64,000 bases of DNA from Haloquadratum walsbyi J07HQW1 (GCA_000415965.1 KE356560.1:951974-1015973); one strand, 5' to 3'; positions 35,578 through 45,699 are shown, counted from the stretch's first letter. Numbers and translations are program-made. The notes: generated by a model from the sequence alone, not told the origin.

Positions 35578-36122
35578 TGACTCCACTTCAATGGGGAATA
35601 CTTGCATCTGTGCTGACGCTTGCTGTTGTTGTTGCCGCTGCTGCAGTCCTTCTTTATGACGTCTTAAATGCAATCATTGCGTTCGCTACATTCAGCTTTG
35701 GTGTTGCGATTACGTGGATCCTCTTTGCAGCACCGGACGTTGCACTCACTGAAGCGGCAGTTGGTGCTGGTATTACCACAACATTACTGCTTGTTACGAT
35801 TGCACGAACCGTTCGTCAGAGTGGTGACCGGCTTCTTGAAGAAGTTAATCCGCGTGCCGCTGTAACAGCCATACTATTCGCCGGGCTCCTTGCAACAACG
35901 GTTGATAATCTTCCTGCGGTTGGAAGCCCACAATCGCCCATCGCGACATCATCAATCACATCATACTACATTGAGAACGCATATCCGGAGACAGGGGTTG
36001 AAAATGCTGTTACCGCGGTATTAGCGGCATATCGTGGTTTTGACACTCTTGGTGAGGCAACAGTCGTTATCGCTGCGGGACTAGCCGTCCTTGTCGTTCT
36101 TCAACAGGAGACATATGCATGA
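35577..36122 (+). CDS. Mrp-associated DUF4040 membrane protein
   Basis: 181 residues, about five membrane helices. It corresponds to the C-terminal piece of large MnhA (MbhD-like, DUF4040): VLLYDVLNAIIAFATFSFGV, then ITWILFAAPDVALTEAAVGA and GITTTLLL. In haloarchaeal and other archaeal operons this domain is a separate gene rather than part of MnhA. ATGA overlap with mnhB. Confidence 0.85.
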   Translation: MTPLQWGILASVLTLAVVVAAAAVLLYDVLNAIIAFATFSFGVAITWILFAAPDVALTEAAVGAGITTTLLLVTIARTVRQSGDRLLEEVNPRAAVTAILFAGLLATTVDNLPAVGSPQSPIATSSITSYYIENAYPETGVENAVTAVLAAYRGFDTLGEATVVIAAGLAVLVVLQQETYA

Positions 36123-36664
36123 GTAACAGATCAGACACATCCAGTGGCGCTCGGAGCCGTATCGAAGCTGAAAGTACCGATGACCCAATATACGTTGAAA
36201 GCACAGTTATTATGACGACGGTCAGATTGGTCGTCCCATTCATATTCACATATGGGCTGTTCGTGATGTTTCATGGTGCTGACTCCGCCGGTGGTGGCTT
36301 CCAGGGTGGTGTTATTGTTGCCTCAACGGTTCTACTGGTTGGCTTCGCGTTTGGCATCGACGCAACACGACGGTGGATTAAGGGACCACTTATTCGTACC
36401 GCAATCGCGACCGGTGGCGGAGTGTTTATTCTCATTGGACTTGGTGCAGTGCTGATTCAGGGTCAGTTTCTCGAATACGCTGCATACAATGTTGGAACAA
36501 CTGGGATAAAGTATGGAATTGAACTGGTCGAACTTGGGATTGGCGCGATTGTCTCAGGTGTCCTCATAGGGCTTTTTTTTACACTCGCCCGCGAGGATGC
36601 GCTTACACAGGAAAGTATTGACCAGCGCTCATCACAGGAGCAACATGGAAGTGATCACTCATGA
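36119..36664 (+). CDS. mnhB: Mrp antiporter subunit B
   Basis: 181 residues, four membrane helices with a hydrophilic N terminus. The core FIFTYGLFVMFHGADSAGGG, then FQGGVIVASTVLLVGFAFG is the MnhB family signature. It ends in a serine/glutamine-rich tail and overlaps mnhC by ATGA. Confidence 0.92.
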   Translation: MSNRSDTSSGARSRIEAESTDDPIYVESTVIMTTVRLVVPFIFTYGLFVMFHGADSAGGGFQGGVIVASTVLLVGFAFGIDATRRWIKGPLIRTAIATGGGVFILIGLGAVLIQGQFLEYAAYNVGTTGIKYGIELVELGIGAIVSGVLIGLFFTLAREDALTQESIDQRSSQEQHGSDHS

Positions 36665-37035
36665 CTCCAATTGAGCTACTTACCTCACGATACAGCTATA
36701 TCGTCTTTGTCGCACTAGTTGGAATTGGATTATATGGAGTGATTAATAGCTCAAATCTCGTGAAAAAGGTAATTGGTTTGAATATCTTCCAAGTCGGTAT
36801 TTTTCTTTTCTTTATTGCAAGTGGATATGTCAACGACGCTGCTCCCCCACTCATCGAGAAAGGAACAGGAACCGAAACCGCGTATGCGAGTCCGCTGCCA
36901 CACGTACTTATTTTGACTGCTATCGTCGTTGGAGTGAGTCTTACTGCTGTTGCACTTGCGCTTATCATCCGCGTGTACAATGCCTATGGTAGTCTTGATG
37001 AGGATGTGATTCGGGAGGTGCAATTGAATGACTGA
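36661..37035 (+). CDS. mnhC: Mrp antiporter subunit C
   Basis: 124 residues, three membrane helices, homologous to NuoK. It shows YIVFVALVGIGLYGVINSSN, VIGLNIFQVGIFLFFIASGY and PHVLILTAIVVGVSLTAVAL; the last is the conserved NuoK/MnhC helix. It overlaps the next start by 8 bp. Confidence 0.93.
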   Translation: MTPIELLTSRYSYIVFVALVGIGLYGVINSSNLVKKVIGLNIFQVGIFLFFIASGYVNDAAPPLIEKGTGTETAYASPLPHVLILTAIVVGVSLTAVALALIIRVYNAYGSLDEDVIREVQLND

Positions 37036-38533
37036 CGCACTCCCGTTGCTCGTTGTTGTTCCACTGTTTGCAGCGCTTTTTCCAGTCGCTCTTGGGTATC
37101 TCTGGAATGATGCTGGATGGGCAACAGCGGCTATCACTGCCGTTGTACATCTTGGACTTGCGGGTGTTGTTGCACAACAGGTCCTAACTGGCGGTCAATT
37201 CAGTTATGCTGTTGGCGGATTCCAGCCACCGATCGGAATCGAACTTGTTGCTGATAGTGTGACGGCAGTGCTTGTTATTCTCATTTCAAGTATCACCATC
37301 TTGATTGTTGGATATACTCGCCGTGTTGGACCACGTCAAAATGCGTTTTACAGCGAATTATTGTTACTTACTGCTGGAGTCTCCGGCGTCGTCATTACGG
37401 GTGACTTATTCAATCTCTATGTCTTTCTTGAGATTACCGGTCTCGCCACCTATGCGCTCGTGGCTGCCAACCGGTCGCCTGCCGCTGCGCTTGCAAGTGT
37501 AAAATATCTCCTCGTTGGTACCATCGGTGCATCATTGTATCTCCTTGGCGTCGGATATCTCTATGTCGCGACAGGGACACTGAATATGGCTGACCTTGCA
37601 ACTCAATTACCGGCGGTTGGATATGACACACCACTGGTTGTGACTGGATTCATCTTGCTGATGACGGGACTTGCAATCAAAACAGCATTATTCCCAGTTC
37701 ATACGTGGCAGCCAAATGCATATGCTAAATCACCGCACAGTGTCACCGCATATATTGCTGCATTAGTCTCTACCGCCGCTGCGTATGCAATTTTTCGGAT
37801 TATATATACCGTTTTCACTCCCTCGTTTGCATCGGTCGTTCCACTCGCGCTTGATGTGCTTGCGTGGGTCGCAGCAGTGAGTATCATCGTTGGATCCGTT
37901 CTCGCTGTTGTTCAATCAGACCTCAAACGGATGCTTGCGTATTCTTCAGTTGCACAGTTTGGTCTGATTATCGCTGGGATTGCAGTGATGAATCAAATAG
38001 CGCTCACAGGAAGTGTCGTTCATCTCGTTGGTCATGCTGTGATGAAAGCAGGTCTATTTGTTGCCGTTGGAGGTCTGGCAAGCGTTGCCGGGGGACAGAC
38101 AATTGATGATATGATCGGTCTTGGTCGACGTGCACCAATTGTGAGTCTTGGATTTGCAACGCTCGCGTTCGCTCTTGTTGGTGTCCCACCAGCGATTGGG
38201 TTTGCCGGTAAGTGGCAAATCGTGCTCGGTGCGGTCTCAGCCGGTCACTGGGCTGTTGGTGTTGTTGCTGTTGTCAGCACCATGCTTACACTTGCGTACT
38301 TCTTACGTGTTGTTGAGCGTCTGTACTTTCGGTCTCCGTCTTCAGTCGATGAACAAACATCAGATATGAGTATGAATATGACAACCGACGGTGGCGATAC
38401 CCTTGTAGCATCGTCAATTAGTACGACAACCCGTATAATCGTCACACTTTCAGCAATCAGTGCAATCGGGCTTGGACTTGCCGCATCAGATCTGATCACC
38501 ATATTAGAACCGGCAGTGGAGGTATACTTCTGA
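37028..38533 (+). CDS. mnhD: Mrp antiporter subunit D (NuoN/NuoM-like)
   Basis: 501 residues, about 14 membrane helices, antiporter-like subunit. It has the conserved glutamate in LFNLYVFLEITGLATYALVA, the lysine helix AIKTALFPVHTWQPNAYAKS, and LKRMLAYSSVAQFGLIIAGI. A short hydrophilic loop rich in Met and Ser lies before the last helix (SVDEQTSDMSMNMTTDGGD). The stop overlaps the next start (TGATG). Confidence 0.93.
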   Translation: MTDALPLLVVVPLFAALFPVALGYLWNDAGWATAAITAVVHLGLAGVVAQQVLTGGQFSYAVGGFQPPIGIELVADSVTAVLVILISSITILIVGYTRRVGPRQNAFYSELLLLTAGVSGVVITGDLFNLYVFLEITGLATYALVAANRSPAAALASVKYLLVGTIGASLYLLGVGYLYVATGTLNMADLATQLPAVGYDTPLVVTGFILLMTGLAIKTALFPVHTWQPNAYAKSPHSVTAYIAALVSTAAAYAIFRIIYTVFTPSFASVVPLALDVLAWVAAVSIIVGSVLAVVQSDLKRMLAYSSVAQFGLIIAGIAVMNQIALTGSVVHLVGHAVMKAGLFVAVGGLASVAGGQTIDDMIGLGRRAPIVSLGFATLAFALVGVPPAIGFAGKWQIVLGAVSAGHWAVGVVAVVSTMLTLAYFLRVVERLYFRSPSSVDEQTSDMSMNMTTDGGDTLVASSISTTTRIIVTLSAISAIGLGLAASDLITILEPAVEVYF

Positions 38534-40677
38534 TGTCTACGATTATCTCACTCAAGCCACTACTGGCGGTCATACTCCCAGCTATCGGTATTGGAGGGAT
38601 TGTTCTCTCGCGTCGATACCCGAATATTCGTGAAGGAGCAACAATTGTCACCGCCGTGTCGACAGTCGGTGTCATTGCAAGCCTTCTTCCTGCGGTCCTT
38701 AGTGGGAATGTCTACATTACCAATCTTGGAACGTTTGTTCCCGGTGTTGCATTCACACTCCGCGCAGATGCACTTGGAACGCTCTTCGCACTGCTTGCAA
38801 GCTTCTTGTGGGTCATCACGAGTTTCTACAGTATTGGGTACATGCGTGGACTGGATGAACATGCACAAACACGATATTTCGCATCCTTCGCAGGAAGTGT
38901 TAGTGCAGCAATTGGTGTTGCTTTCGCATCAAATCTGATTATTCTATATATCTTTTATGAACTACTTACCGTTGCAACATATCCGCTTGTGACACATGAT
39001 GAAAGCGATGCGGCACGGGCGGCAGGTCGAAAATATCTTGCATACACCTTCGGCGGTGGTGTTGCTGTTCTTGCTGGTATTGTGCTTGTCTTTTGGTCAA
39101 CTGGGACTGTTGCATTCACCCCTGGAGGCATTGCTTCGCTTGCCTCTATTGACCCACTAATCGCTCGTGGGGCGTTTGCCCTTCTCGCTGGTGGATTTGG
39201 CGTGAAAGCAGCGCTCATACCAGTTCATTCGTGGCTTCCAGATGCGATGGTTGCCCCTACCCCAGTCTCGGGATTATTACATGCCGTTGCAGTCGTCAAA
39301 AGTGGTGTCTTTGGTATTTCCCGTCTTGTTTTCGATGTGTACGGTCCAGAAACGGTCGCAGCACTCGGAGTCGGGGTTCCATTAGCTGCTATTGCGGCAG
39401 TGACGATCGTAATTGCGAGTATCATCGCGTTACGACAGGATAATCTCAAACGACGACTTGCATATTCGACAATCAGCCAGCTATCATACATTACCCTTGG
39501 ACTTGGGTTATTTTCCCCAGAGGCACTGATTGGAGGATTGCTCCATATCCCCGCTCACGCATTTATGAAATTAACACTATTTTTCTGTGCAGGTGCCATC
39601 CATGTCGAGACTCATACAGATAATATCAGCAAGATGGCTGGTATTGGTCGACGTATGCCACTGACAATGAGTGCATTTGCCATTGCGAGTGTTGGCATGG
39701 CTGGATTACCACTCGTCGCAGGGTTCGTCAGTAAGTGGTATTTACTTATTGGGTCCGTCGACGCTGGGTACCCAATTTTCGCAATTGTGCTGCTTTCTTC
39801 AGGAATATTGAATATTGCATACTTCTGGCCGATTGTGTATCAAGCATTCTTCCAGACTGCGGTTGAGACAGACGCGAAACCAGTTATCGAATTTTCACTC
39901 GGTGGGCAATGGCGCCCGATTCGAACCGATGGACATGGACATGGGCGTGAGTACGGTGATGAACACACCGAAGAAACTGAGTCTGAGTCTGATGGTGATG
40001 ATACTGCTGATATCGCTACGACAGGTGATGGGAATGCCAATGGACAACCAGACGACACTGACGCTGAGTCCTCACAGCAGGAGCCAAAGATACCAGATGG
40101 TCCCAGCGATCCAAACGCAGAGACGACATACGCCGTTGATATGTATCCGAGTGACCACACCACCACTTCTACCGCTGACACAGAACGTTCTGCGCGGAAG
40201 ACAACGGCAAATAACAGAGATGAGACTGCGAATCCGAATGCAACGATGAATACAGGAGAAGACAACACTAGCATAGAGACTGCCAGTCGTTCATCGTCAT
40301 CGACGGACGCTTCTCCGTCTACTCACGCGTCGGATACGCCACTTACCGATACACCTGAAAGTAAAACTGAGACTGAGCACAGTCCCAACGCCAGCATCAA
40401 TCGTGATGATACTCAGACGCTAAGAGATGATCCCGACCTCGGTATCTCAGATGGTGACGATGAGACGCTCAAAACTGAGGAAAATAATGATGATATGCAT
40501 GTATCAGACCCTGCATGGGAACGACGTACCGTCCGCACAGAGAGTACATGGTTTATGCTTGCACCAATTGTGATTGCTGTTACTGGTGCAGTCGTGCTTG
40601 GGGTTATCCCACAACAAGCCGTGTTTCTTTCATTAATCGAACAGGTTGTTACTGCAGCGACGGGGGTGGTAATATGA
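38533..40677 (+). CDS. Mrp antiporter D-like subunit with a 200-residue acidic insert
   Basis: 714 residues; the usual length is about 500. Residues 1-450 are a standard antiporter-like subunit with FYELLTVATYPLVTHDES, GVKAALIPVHSWLPDAM and LKRRLAYSTISQLSYITLGL. Residues about 455-665 are hydrophilic, Asp/Glu/Ser/Thr-rich with no predicted structure (EETESESDGDDTADI, SSSSTDASPSTHASDT). One more helix follows (FMLAPIVIAVTGAVVLGVIP). The insert stands where other members have the short loop before their last helix. ATGA overlap with the next gene. Confidence 0.9.
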   Translation: MSTIISLKPLLAVILPAIGIGGIVLSRRYPNIREGATIVTAVSTVGVIASLLPAVLSGNVYITNLGTFVPGVAFTLRADALGTLFALLASFLWVITSFYSIGYMRGLDEHAQTRYFASFAGSVSAAIGVAFASNLIILYIFYELLTVATYPLVTHDESDAARAAGRKYLAYTFGGGVAVLAGIVLVFWSTGTVAFTPGGIASLASIDPLIARGAFALLAGGFGVKAALIPVHSWLPDAMVAPTPVSGLLHAVAVVKSGVFGISRLVFDVYGPETVAALGVGVPLAAIAAVTIVIASIIALRQDNLKRRLAYSTISQLSYITLGLGLFSPEALIGGLLHIPAHAFMKLTLFFCAGAIHVETHTDNISKMAGIGRRMPLTMSAFAIASVGMAGLPLVAGFVSKWYLLIGSVDAGYPIFAIVLLSSGILNIAYFWPIVYQAFFQTAVETDAKPVIEFSLGGQWRPIRTDGHGHGREYGDEHTEETESESDGDDTADIATTGDGNANGQPDDTDAESSQQEPKIPDGPSDPNAETTYAVDMYPSDHTTTSTADTERSARKTTANNRDETANPNATMNTGEDNTSIETASRSSSSTDASPSTHASDTPLTDTPESKTETEHSPNASINRDDTQTLRDDPDLGISDGDDETLKTEENNDDMHVSDPAWERRTVRTESTWFMLAPIVIAVTGAVVLGVIPQQAVFLSLIEQVVTAATGVVI

Positions 40678-42587
40678 GTGGGTTCTCTGCATTAATTTCT
40701 GCTGTGATGTTCGTGCTCACTCTCACCGAGACGGTTACACAGTCAATTTTCTCTGTATTCAATACCACACACCTGTTACTTCCGGCTGCTGCGGCACCAT
40801 CGTTACCGACTATTGAATTTGTAATCCCATTTCCGCCTGCATTTGCAATCCTCAGCATTGCGCTCATTGCACCGTTTCTCTCGCGTCGGGTTGGTCATGG
40901 GTTAGGGGCAATTGTGACTGCTGGCGTTGCGGTTATTTCACTTATTTCACCCGCTGGCGCACACTTACCGGTCACATTTCTTGGATTCGATGCTGTGTTA
41001 TTCAACGTGGATGCATTCTCCCGGGTAATGGGTGTTATCTTTGGGACAATCGGTGCGGCAGCAGTCCTCTACTCATACTCTTCGCAGGCATCAAACCGAC
41101 AGACAGCCTTTGCACTTGGCTACGTTGGGACGAGCATCGGCTCCGTGTTTGCTGGTGATTGGTTGACGCTCGTTTTCTTTTGGGAGTTGATGGCTATTAC
41201 CAGCACAGCACTAGTCTGGGACTACGGTGGCGAAGCCGTTCGTGCTGGATTCAGATACGCCATCTACCACGGCATTGGTGGGAGTTTATTGATTGCAGCC
41301 GTGATCTGGCATTACGTCGATGTTGGTTCGTTCTTATTTACCGCAGCAAATGGACTGACACCGGGGATTCCCGCTGCGCTTGCTGCTGTCGGCATCGGTG
41401 TGAATGTTGGGTTTGTTGGATTGCACGTGTGGCTTCCAGATACGTACCCTCGACCGCATGTCGCCGCAAGCGTCTTTCTCTCTGTTTACACTACGAAGAC
41501 TGGTGTCTACGGTCTTGCTCGCGCGTTCCCCGATGGGAATGTTCTTATCGCATATATGGGCGCAGCAATGGCATTAGTCGGGGTTGTCTATGCACTCTTG
41601 CAGAATGATATGCGCCGACTGCTATCGTATCATATTCAATCACAAGTTGGATATATGGTCGCCGGAATCGGTATTGGCACTGCTCTCGCAACAGCAGGCG
41701 CATTTGCGCATGTATTCAATCATATTCTGTATAAAGCACTGCTGTTCATGACTGCCGGGGTCGTTGTCGCTCGCGTTGGTGAGGAGAATCTCAAATATCT
41801 TGGTGGGCTTCGTCAGTATCTCCCACTCACCGGAGTGGCTTTTGCGATTGCGGCGCTGTCAATCAGTGGATTCCCCGGATTCAACGGCTTTGTTAGTAAA
41901 GGAATGATTACCGCAGCAGCAGATAAAAAGAATCTTGATGGGATTTTTTATATATTACTTGCGGCTGGTGTCGGAACATTCATGTCATTCATTAAATTCG
42001 GATATTATGCATTCATTCGCTCAGCCCCTGATTCAGGAGCGATTGATCGAAGTGAGGAGGGTGAAAGTAATATTATCCCGTCAGCCACGGGTCAGCGTGT
42101 CGCGATGCTTGGTGTCGCGACATTATGTGTTCTATTTGGCTTATTCCCAGATGCATTATTTGCCCTGCTCCCGGGAAGCACCGCTGATGCACACCCATTC
42201 ACACTGGGGCATCTGACCGAAGGCATCGTGCTTGCCGTGCTTGGTATCATTGGATTTGCAATCGTCAAACAGCCAATTTCCAATCTTGGGAGAGTTCCTG
42301 ATATTGATACGATAATCAATCCCGGAGCATTCTACATTACTCGTGGTTTTGTCCGCGGAACAACAGAGCTGTTCGCAGTTGTTGATAATACTGTTCAGGC
42401 TATTGCAGCGCGCTCGCTTTCGATTACTGCTGACCCATACGGCTCAATTCGACAACCGGCGGCGGTGCTTCTTCAACGAGACCCAGACACACTCACTGAT
42501 GGGAGTTTACAAGCAACGATTGGCACAAGCGTTCTTCTTGTTGTTATTGTCCTTGTCATTGCGCTTGTTGGAACCATGTCCATGTGA
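40674..42587 (+). CDS. Third Mrp antiporter-like subunit (D/A type)
   Basis: About 637 residues; start at ATG 40674, overlapping the previous stop (ATGA). The longer open frame from 40515 only reads through the previous gene in another frame. About 16 membrane helices. Conserved elements are TLVFFWELMAITSTALVWDY with the glutamate, FVGLHVWLPDTYPRPHVAAS, and MRRLLSYHIQSQVGYMVAGI. The C-terminal part (INPGAFYITRGFVRGTTELF) resembles the end of MnhA-like subunits. Last gene of the operon. Confidence 0.9.
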   Translation: MSGFSALISAVMFVLTLTETVTQSIFSVFNTTHLLLPAAAAPSLPTIEFVIPFPPAFAILSIALIAPFLSRRVGHGLGAIVTAGVAVISLISPAGAHLPVTFLGFDAVLFNVDAFSRVMGVIFGTIGAAAVLYSYSSQASNRQTAFALGYVGTSIGSVFAGDWLTLVFFWELMAITSTALVWDYGGEAVRAGFRYAIYHGIGGSLLIAAVIWHYVDVGSFLFTAANGLTPGIPAALAAVGIGVNVGFVGLHVWLPDTYPRPHVAASVFLSVYTTKTGVYGLARAFPDGNVLIAYMGAAMALVGVVYALLQNDMRRLLSYHIQSQVGYMVAGIGIGTALATAGAFAHVFNHILYKALLFMTAGVVVARVGEENLKYLGGLRQYLPLTGVAFAIAALSISGFPGFNGFVSKGMITAAADKKNLDGIFYILLAAGVGTFMSFIKFGYYAFIRSAPDSGAIDRSEEGESNIIPSATGQRVAMLGVATLCVLFGLFPDALFALLPGSTADAHPFTLGHLTEGIVLAVLGIIGFAIVKQPISNLGRVPDIDTIINPGAFYITRGFVRGTTELFAVVDNTVQAIAARSLSITADPYGSIRQPAAVLLQRDPDTLTDGSLQATIGTSVLLVVIVLVIALVGTMSM

Positions 42588-43275
42588 TTCATGATCACTC
42601 ATCTCAATTTATCTCAGACTCTGAGGGGCTCGTGCTCCCTCACTGGTTGAATGCCCAGTCGTCATTGACGCTCGCTGTACGCGGGGAGATCCCTCTGGCA
42701 GGACTACACGCACTGTAAGCACGTCCTTACTCACAACCGAATGGTTACCACTGACGTTCCAGCTAAGAGCGTCTCTGAGAACGGAGGGAACGCACAAGCT
42801 GAATATCTCCTTCGGGGAATCCTCGCTGAGAGACGGAGACAATACCGACTCCATCCCGATTGATTCCCACAGTCTCGTCTGGTCGTCTATCGGTTACCCT
42901 TCTTGTTGAAAGCTCAAGCGGGCGCTCGGATTATGGAGTATTCCTACAGCTGGCGGCGCGTATCAACACCGTGCACTGGATTGCGTTTTTCAGTGTGTAA
43001 CCCGGAAGCAACTACCACGTCCATGCATGCCCACCGGCGCCATGGAGCGCAAATTGTTCGTGATGATGAGGACCAACAGAAAATACTGGTTGCGGCCGTG
43101 GTCATTCGTAGTTGTAATTCTCAGTTTGATTCAGATTGTGATTCCAGTTCCAAATCCGCCCTGTCGTTGAAGCAGGAGATTTTTGACAGAAACACCGGAG
43201 TCGTCTTTTTTCCAGCGGAGTAAAGAAGTCGAGACATGAGTAGATATGATACTACCACGTACTCCAGATGCTCCA
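42588..43275. other. Gene-free gap with probable insertion-sequence debris
   Basis: On the minus strand around 42620-42850 one frame reads LRDALSWNVSGNHSVVSKDV then LTVRVVLPEGSP, which has the feel of a transposase C-terminal tail, but no complete gene is present. The region 42930-43220 has no recognisable content. No MITE copy is found here. Confidence 0.35.
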
Positions 43276-44436
43276 TTAATTATCATCAATGTTCTCGGCA
43301 AGCCTATCTGCAATAGTTGCACCAAGAACCTGTTTTGAGTCATCAACAACTGTTGTTGAATTATCAACAAGAATCGCACGCGTCTCAGTGTTACCCATCA
43401 CTGAGGCATTATTTGCAACGACAAAAGAGAGATCAATCCGATTACGGAGACTCTCTGCCATAGCGACCATTGATTCCTCATCACCCGATGTTTCAGCTTT
43501 AAATCCAACTATCGGAAGCTCCGGGTACGCGTTTCGTACTGCATCAAGTAGCTTTTCGGTTGGTTCTAGTTTGAGCGTTCGTGGCTCGCCTGATCGAAGC
43601 TTCTCAGAAGCAGTATCAACAGTGTAATCGCTGATCGCAGCCGCACACACAAGTGCATCTGCTCCGGTATCAAGTGATTTAAACGTCGCAGATCGCATCT
43701 CCGCGGCTGATTCAACCGACCGTGTTTGTGCATAATGAACATCATCCCCAGTGTGGATGAGTGTCACTTCAGCCCCACGGATTCGGCATTCACGTGCGAC
43801 AGCTCGCCCTGTTCGTCCAGAAGATCGATTCGTGAGCACTCGGATAGGATCAATTGATTCTGCGGTCGCGCCTGCAGTTACCACGATATGTTGCCCAGCA
43901 AGCGGCTGTGACCCGGCAGTGCTCGCTACTGCGGTGATGATTGCGTCTTCTGTTGCAATTTTCGCTTTTTCCTCTTCGATACGTGGAGACACAAAGGTTA
44001 CACCCCACGATTCAACCGTCTCAATCGCATCAAGCACTCCTGGATGATCATACATCGGTTCATGCATCGCAGGAGCAATGACTACCGGAACATCCGCACC
44101 AAGTGCTGTTGTCGCGCATGTCGTTACTGGGGTATCATCGACTGCAGTAGCGATTTTTCCAACAGTATTTGCTGTTGCTGGGGCAAGCAACAGCACGTCA
44201 GCCCATCCGGACCGACCGCATAGCTCGACATGCTCGACTTGACCGGTTATATCGGTCACGACTGGGTTCTCGGTGGCAAACTCAACAGCCCACGGGTGAA
44301 TAATCCCCTGTGCACTCTCAGTCATCACCCCCCGAACAGTCGCACCCTGTCGACGAAGCTCATGGGCGAGTTCAACCACTTTGACAGCGGCTATACTCCC
44401 CGACACACCCAGTGCGACATTAACGCCATTCAACAT
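43276..44436 (-). CDS. coaBC: Bifunctional phosphopantothenoylcysteine decarboxylase / phosphopantothenate--cysteine ligase
   Basis: Two successive steps of coenzyme A synthesis. 386 residues. CoaC half (1-175): VALGVSGSIAAVKVVELAHE flavin-binding start, the active-site histidine in QVEHVEL, ATANTVGKIA, and VVIAPAMHEPMYDHP, where bacterial enzymes have APAMN. CoaB half (180-386): VVTAGATAESIDPIRVLTNR then SSGRTG, CAAAISDYTVD and VGFKAETSG. Archaeal CoaB uses ATP or CTP; which one is not seen. Confidence 0.92.
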   Translation of the reverse strand: MLNGVNVALGVSGSIAAVKVVELAHELRRQGATVRGVMTESAQGIIHPWAVEFATENPVVTDITGQVEHVELCGRSGWADVLLLAPATANTVGKIATAVDDTPVTTCATTALGADVPVVIAPAMHEPMYDHPGVLDAIETVESWGVTFVSPRIEEEKAKIATEDAIITAVASTAGSQPLAGQHIVVTAGATAESIDPIRVLTNRSSGRTGRAVARECRIRGAEVTLIHTGDDVHYAQTRSVESAAEMRSATFKSLDTGADALVCAAAISDYTVDTASEKLRSGEPRTLKLEPTEKLLDAVRNAYPELPIVGFKAETSGDEESMVAMAESLRNRIDLSFVVANNASVMGNTETRAILVDNSTTVVDDSKQVLGATIADRLAENIDDN

Positions 44437-44737
44437 TGCTATAATATTTACCAGGCGTCGGCTAAAACCTGGTGTCAGATGACAGAAAATCAGGAGAATA
44501 TTCGTTTCTCCGACTGCGAGAGGATGTCATATAGGGGATGTGTTCTTTGCTCCTCATATTTGATCAGTCTGGTTTACTCCCGTCTGCGTTATTATCCCAG
44601 CGCTCGGGATTTTCCTCGCGTTCACACGGGGGAAGGTCAAGCCGCAGATTAAAATCATCCACTTTGTGTAGACTCAACCTGGCTATTTTGAAGCCCCCAT
44701 AACACTCATTCCGCTTCGGCGAAAGTCATCAGACGAC

Positions 44738-45289
44738 GTGGATGAACTTGTCGTTAGCACTGTCGTGTACCGCCCTCGAAATGAAGTATACGATTTTCTC
44801 ATCAGATTCCCACAATATGCTGCATACTCAGATCATCTCCGTGAAGTACTTACACGATCGGAATCCAAGGAGACTGAAGAATCAAATACACGGTATGGAC
44901 TAAAATTTGCATGGTGGAAACTGACATACACTGTCGAATCAGAGGTGACTGATACGAACAGACCACACACTATTGATTGGCGGATTGTTGAAAACCTCAA
45001 CGCCCACGGTCGATGGCGACTCACGAAAATTGAGGATGATTCGTTTCCCCTGACCGCTCCAGATGCAGCTGACGTAGCCACCCGTGTCACATTTGAGGCG
45101 ACATATGATCCTGACTCAGCAAATAAAGCGAGCATCAATCTTCCACGATTTATCTCATTTGGGTGGGTCATTGATCGACTTGAGCCTGCAATCCGGAATG
45201 AAGCAAAAGAGACGGTCGAGCGTGTTGTTGCGGATCTCGAAGGTCGCACGCGACCGGTCGAACTCACAGTTGAACATCACCCAACCTAG
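44738..45289 (+). CDS. SRPBCC-family protein (polyketide cyclase / CoQ-binding-like)
   Basis: 183 residues, soluble, helix-grip fold that binds a hydrophobic ligand. It starts at GTG 44738 with DELVVSTVVYRPRNEVYDFL. It contains FPQYAAYSDHLREV, RITFEATYDPD-like RVTFEATYDPD and the long C-terminal helix PAIRNEAKETVERVVADLE. In haloarchaea such proteins are often annotated polyketide cyclase; the real ligand is unknown. The 300-bp gap before it holds no gene; a GC-rich patch near 44600-44640 may be a transposon scrap. Confidence 0.8.
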   Translation: MDELVVSTVVYRPRNEVYDFLIRFPQYAAYSDHLREVLTRSESKETEESNTRYGLKFAWWKLTYTVESEVTDTNRPHTIDWRIVENLNAHGRWRLTKIEDDSFPLTAPDAADVATRVTFEATYDPDSANKASINLPRFISFGWVIDRLEPAIRNEAKETVERVVADLEGRTRPVELTVEHHPT

Positions 45290-45586
45290 TTTTTTGATAA
45301 GCACACAATATTAATCCTCAAAAACGGATTATTATCAAACGGCTGAGGGTGCTCACACCTCGCGTTTCAACCCGTGAAGACAGTGCCCGCGCGTACACCT
45401 AGTTTTCAGGGTTCTCCGTCGTATCGAGTGCTCACGCTCACCGAGATGGTTTCTCTGTGTTCTCTCAGTGAGACAGTCTCGGGATTGACCGTTTTACCGT
45501 GGAGGTCATCCATCAGGCGAAGGGAATCTAAGAAGCACGAGAGACTCCCGAATCCCCGTCCCGTCTCTCAATGGGAGAGATGGTAA

Positions 45587-45696
45587 CAGTTGTTGGTAAT
45601 TTGATTTCTGTATCCGAAGTGGAACGCGTCACCGGGCGTTCTAGTCGAAGTTAGTGTGGTTTCGGATATAAACACTGATCATATTGCCAACGACTG
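45587..45696 (-). mobile_element. MITE copy 6 (110 bp, best preserved)
   Basis: Its plus-strand left end CAGTTGTTGGTAAT then TTGATTTCT agrees with the transposon right end at 21 of 23 bases. The other end, reversed, is CAGTCGTTGGCAATATGAT. GTAA flanks it on both sides (45583-45586 and 45697-45700). Inside are two nested inverted repeats: ATCCGAA with TTCGGAT, and GAACGC with GCGTTC. Transcribed, it would fold into one long hairpin. Confidence 0.85.
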
Positions 45697-45699
45697 GTA

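Noticed and set aside
40515..40673. Upstream extension of the last Mrp subunit
   Set aside because: These codons lie inside the previous gene in another frame; the ATGA overlap at 40674 marks the true start.
42609..42854. Possible small gene SVLRDALSWNVSGNHSVVSK
   Set aside because: No start context or recognisable family; more likely a decayed transposase tail, so only noted as debris.
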